This document shows positions 13,879 to 15,908 of a stretch of DNA of 15,908 bases, piece by piece. Source of the stretch: an uncultured Clostridia bacterium (GTDB taxonomy: Bacteria; Bacillota_A; Clostridia; Oscillospirales; Oscillospiraceae); assembly GCA_946059285.1 (NCBI GenBank), contig CAMGMW010000006.1, forward strand, positions 1 through 15,908, in the 5' to 3' direction. Numbering within the stretch: position 1 is the stretch's first letter; each line of letters begins with the position of its first letter. Under the pieces are notes generated by a model, which saw only the letters and a list, made by a program, of their open reading frames with translations, did not search any database and was not told where the DNA came from. Made by a program: the position numbers and the translations under genes.

Positions 13879-15648
13879 ATGGCAAAGATCAACATTAAAA
13901 TCGAAGGCGTTTCCTATCAGGTGGAGGAAGGCATCACCATTCTGGAGGCAGCAAAGACCTGCGGCTATGAGATTCCCTCCCTGTGCGCGTTCAATCACGG
14001 CGAATGCTCCAACGGCTCCTGCCGCGTCTGTCTCGTAGAGGCAACCGGCGCAAGAGGGCTGGTTGCATCGTGCGTGTATCCCGTGAATGAGGGCATGGAG
14101 ATCCGCATTTCCTCTCCCAAGGCAGTGGCTGCCCGCCGCGCCTCCGTGGAGCTGCTCCTCTCCAACCACAACCAGAACTGCCAGCAGTGCGACAAAAACG
14201 GTCAGTGCGAGCTGCTGCATGTCGCTCAGATCACCGGCGCAAGAGAAGGCAAATTCCAGGGCGCCAAGACCCCGACCACACTCGATACGCTGACCCCGTC
14301 CATCGTCCGCGATACCTCGAAGTGCATCCTCTGCGGTCGCTGCATCGCAAGATGCCAGAATGCGCACGGCATGGGTATCCTGGGCTTTGAGGGCAGAGGG
14401 TTCAAGACCATCGTCTCCCCCGCGGAAAACCGCTCCATGGCGGATTCTCCCTGCATTCTCTGCGGTCAATGCGTCTCCGTCTGTCCCACCGGCGCACTGA
14501 TGGAGAAATCCGAGATCGGTAAGGTGGACGACGCTTTCCGCGCCGGCAAGCATGTTGTCGTGCAGACCGCGCCCGCGGTCCGCGCCGCGCTCGGCGAGGA
14601 ATTCGGCATGCCCGTCGGCACACCCGTCACCGGCAAAATGGTCGCCGCGCTCCGCCGTCTTGGCTTCCACAAAGTCTACGACACCGATTTCGGCGCCGAT
14701 TTGACCATCATGGAAGAAGGCACAGAACTGCTCGGTCGCATCCGCGGCGGCGGCGTTCTGCCCATGATCACCTCCTGCTCTCCCGGATGGATCAACTACG
14801 CGGAGTACAACTACGGCGATCTGCTGCCGCATCTGTCCTCCTGCAAGTCCCCGCATCAGATGCAGGGCGCCATCATCAAGAGCTATTATGCCGAAAAGAC
14901 CGGTATCGATCCCAAGGATATTTTCGTGGTCTCCATCATGCCCTGCACTGCCAAGAAGTATGAGAAAGAACGCGATCAGATGCAGGTCAACGGTCTGCGT
15001 GATGTGGACGCGGTCCTGACCACCAGAGAGCTCGCCCGCATGATCAAGCGTGCCGGCATCCGTTTTGACCGCCTGCCCGACGAAAACTTCGATGCCGACC
15101 TGATGGGCGATTACACCGGCGCCGGCGTCATCTTTGGCGTCACCGGCGGCGTAATGGAGGCAGCGCTCCGCACGGTCTATTTTGTCCTGACCGGCAAGGA
15201 GCACGAGGCCATTAAGTTTGAGTCCGTGCGCGGCTTCGAGGGCATCCGCGAGGCGTCCATCGACCTGGGCGGCATGACCGTCAACGTCGCCGTTGCCCAC
15301 GGCATGAAGAACGCGAAGGTGCTGCTTGACGAGATCCGCGAGGGCAAGTCCAAGTATCACTTCATCGAGATCATGGGTTGTCCCGGCGGCTGCATTGCCG
15401 GCGGCGGTCAGCCGCTGGTCCGTCCCTGCTTCCTGCCCAATGAGGGCATCGATATCCTTGACACCTATAAGGAAAAGCGCGCCGCGGCGCTTTACAGCGA
15501 GGACGAGCGCCAGGTCCTCCGTCAGTCGCACAAAAACCCGCAGATCCAGCAGCTGTACGCGGAATTCCTGGGTGAGCCCAATTCCCATAAGGCACATGAG
15601 CTGCTGCATACCACCTACGCGCCCCGCGTGGGCTTCAACGAAAGATAA
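13879..15648 (+). CDS. hydA: [FeFe] hydrogenase catalytic subunit HydA/HndD
   Basis: This cytoplasmic catalytic subunit reduces protons to H2 with electrons from NAD(P)H and probably ferredoxin via HydB and HydC. It has 589 aa. In order: a plant-type [2Fe-2S] domain (Cys36, 48, 51, 65); a His-ligated [4Fe-4S] site (His97, Cys101, 104, 110); two [4Fe-4S] clusters (Cys149/152/155/159 and Cys192/195/198/202); then the H-cluster domain. Its L1 motif is TSCSPGW (298-304), L2 is MPCTAKKYE with Cys356, and L3 is MGCPGGCIAGGGQP with Cys501 and Cys505. A small-subunit-like C-terminal tail follows. In L1 the second Cys of the usual TSCCP is Ser301. GGAGGAGGAG (13862-13871) lies 7 bases before the ATG. 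A perfect hairpin 6 bases past the stop ends the operon. The maturases HydE, HydF and HydG are not in this window. Confidence 0.97.
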   Translation: MAKINIKIEGVSYQVEEGITILEAAKTCGYEIPSLCAFNHGECSNGSCRVCLVEATGARGLVASCVYPVNEGMEIRISSPKAVAARRASVELLLSNHNQNCQQCDKNGQCELLHVAQITGAREGKFQGAKTPTTLDTLTPSIVRDTSKCILCGRCIARCQNAHGMGILGFEGRGFKTIVSPAENRSMADSPCILCGQCVSVCPTGALMEKSEIGKVDDAFRAGKHVVVQTAPAVRAALGEEFGMPVGTPVTGKMVAALRRLGFHKVYDTDFGADLTIMEEGTELLGRIRGGGVLPMITSCSPGWINYAEYNYGDLLPHLSSCKSPHQMQGAIIKSYYAEKTGIDPKDIFVVSIMPCTAKKYEKERDQMQVNGLRDVDAVLTTRELARMIKRAGIRFDRLPDENFDADLMGDYTGAGVIFGVTGGVMEAALRTVYFVLTGKEHEAIKFESVRGFEGIREASIDLGGMTVNVAVAHGMKNAKVLLDEIREGKSKYHFIEIMGCPGGCIAGGGQPLVRPCFLPNEGIDILDTYKEKRAAALYSEDERQVLRQSHKNPQIQQLYAEFLGEPNSHKAHELLHTTYAPRVGFNER

Positions 15649-15654
15649 CCGTAA

Positions 15655-15697
15655 CTGCGGCACGCCGGAAACGGCGTGCCGCAGTCAGCTTCTTCTT
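15655..15697 (+). terminator. Terminator of the hydrogenase operon
   Basis: A perfect 13-bp G/C-rich stem (15655-15667 with 15672-15684) with a GAAA loop starts 6 bases after the hydA stop, followed by a T/C-rich stretch. The stem is very strong; the T-tract is weak. Confidence 0.75.
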
Positions 15698-15779
15698 CGG
15701 AATATGCGCCGGTTCTCCCAACGCTCCGCAACCGTAAAGCTTCCGCACGGGGACAGAGAAACGGTCCATAAAAACGGCA

Positions 15780-15811
15780 GGACGCCTCCGCGGTAAACCG
15801 CAGAGGCGTCC
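15780..15811 (-). terminator. Hairpin in the gene-free 3' end, possible minus-strand terminator
   Basis: Arms 15780-15793 and 15798-15811 pair with one mismatch around a TAAA loop. On the minus strand a run of five T's follows after six bases (15774-15770), so it could terminate a gene entering from beyond the window. The 260 bases after hydA hold only hairpins; I see no gene in them. Confidence 0.45.
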
Positions 15812-15854
15812 CAGCTTGTCGAAAAAGTCCGGCTGGACTTTTTCGACAAGCTGG
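15811..15854. repeat. Perfect 20-bp palindrome with 4-base loop
   Basis: Arms 15811-15830 (CCAGCTTGTCGAAAAAGTCC) and 15835-15854 are exact reverse complements around GGCT. There is no T-tract after it, so it is not a typical terminator. A perfect 20-bp stem suggests a dispersed palindromic repeat under constraint or recently copied. Confidence 0.75.
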
Positions 15855-15857
15855 CTG

Positions 15858-15901
15858 CAAAATTGCAAAATCATTTGTTGTAGCTTTATTTTGCAATTTT
15901 G
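15858..15901. repeat. Perfect 14-bp A/T-rich inverted repeat at the window end
   Basis: CAAAATTGCAAAAT (15858-15871) and its exact reverse complement (15888-15901) enclose 16 bases. It starts 3 bases after the previous palindrome. It may be a regulatory site or an end of an element that continues beyond the window. Confidence 0.6.
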
Positions 15902-15908
15902 ATCGCTG

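Noticed and set aside
12205..15663. A 1152-codon open frame on the minus strand opposite hydB and hydA
   Set aside because: It lies antisense to two genes with complete, ordered cofactor motifs. Its translation shows no domain I recognise and looks like the low-complexity product of GC-biased codons read in reverse.

Overview
The window is a GC-rich stretch of chromosome that looks like an anaerobic Clostridia member, most likely Oscillospirales/Oscillospiraceae-type. The grounds are the Bacillota-style order prs-pth-mfd, strong AGGAGG-type ribosome binding sites, a class II fructose-bisphosphate aldolase of the bacterial/protist type, and a complete trimeric [FeFe] hydrogenase operon. The lineage call is inference from gene content and is not proven by a marker gene.

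Layout. 1-163: leader with three consecutive palindromes. 164-1719: prs and pth, overlapping by one base. 1720-2025: a 300-base gap packed with hairpins. 2026-5550: mfd. 5565-5603: terminator shared by mfd and the convergent fba. A 161-bp palindromic element with terminal inverted repeats and a 4-bp direct flanking repeat sits in the edge of this terminator (5605-5765, MITE-like). 5794-6732 (minus): fba. fba and argS (6958-8706) diverge from a 225-bp region in which both promoters can be read. 8994-10730: a Na+/phosphate cotransporter-family protein with a PhoU-like tail, with its own terminator upstream and a good sigma-A-type promoter. 10934-15648: a likely four-gene operon made of an ECF-S-like membrane protein and the hydC, hydB and hydA subunits of an NAD(P)-linked [FeFe] hydrogenase. 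15649-15908: four hairpins with no gene.

How the genes work together. prs makes PRPP. pth recycles peptidyl-tRNA. mfd couples stalled transcription to DNA repair. argS charges tRNA-Arg. fba is glycolytic. HydABC links the NADH (and probably reduced ferredoxin) made by fermentation to H2. Apart from the MITE-like element and the palindromes this is housekeeping and energy-metabolism DNA. I saw no tRNA, rRNA, CRISPR array, prophage or defence genes.

The points most worth a second look are the MITE-like insertion, the many long near-perfect palindromes in the intergenic regions, the Ser at a cluster-ligand position in HydA, and the ECF-S-like gene leading the hydrogenase operon.
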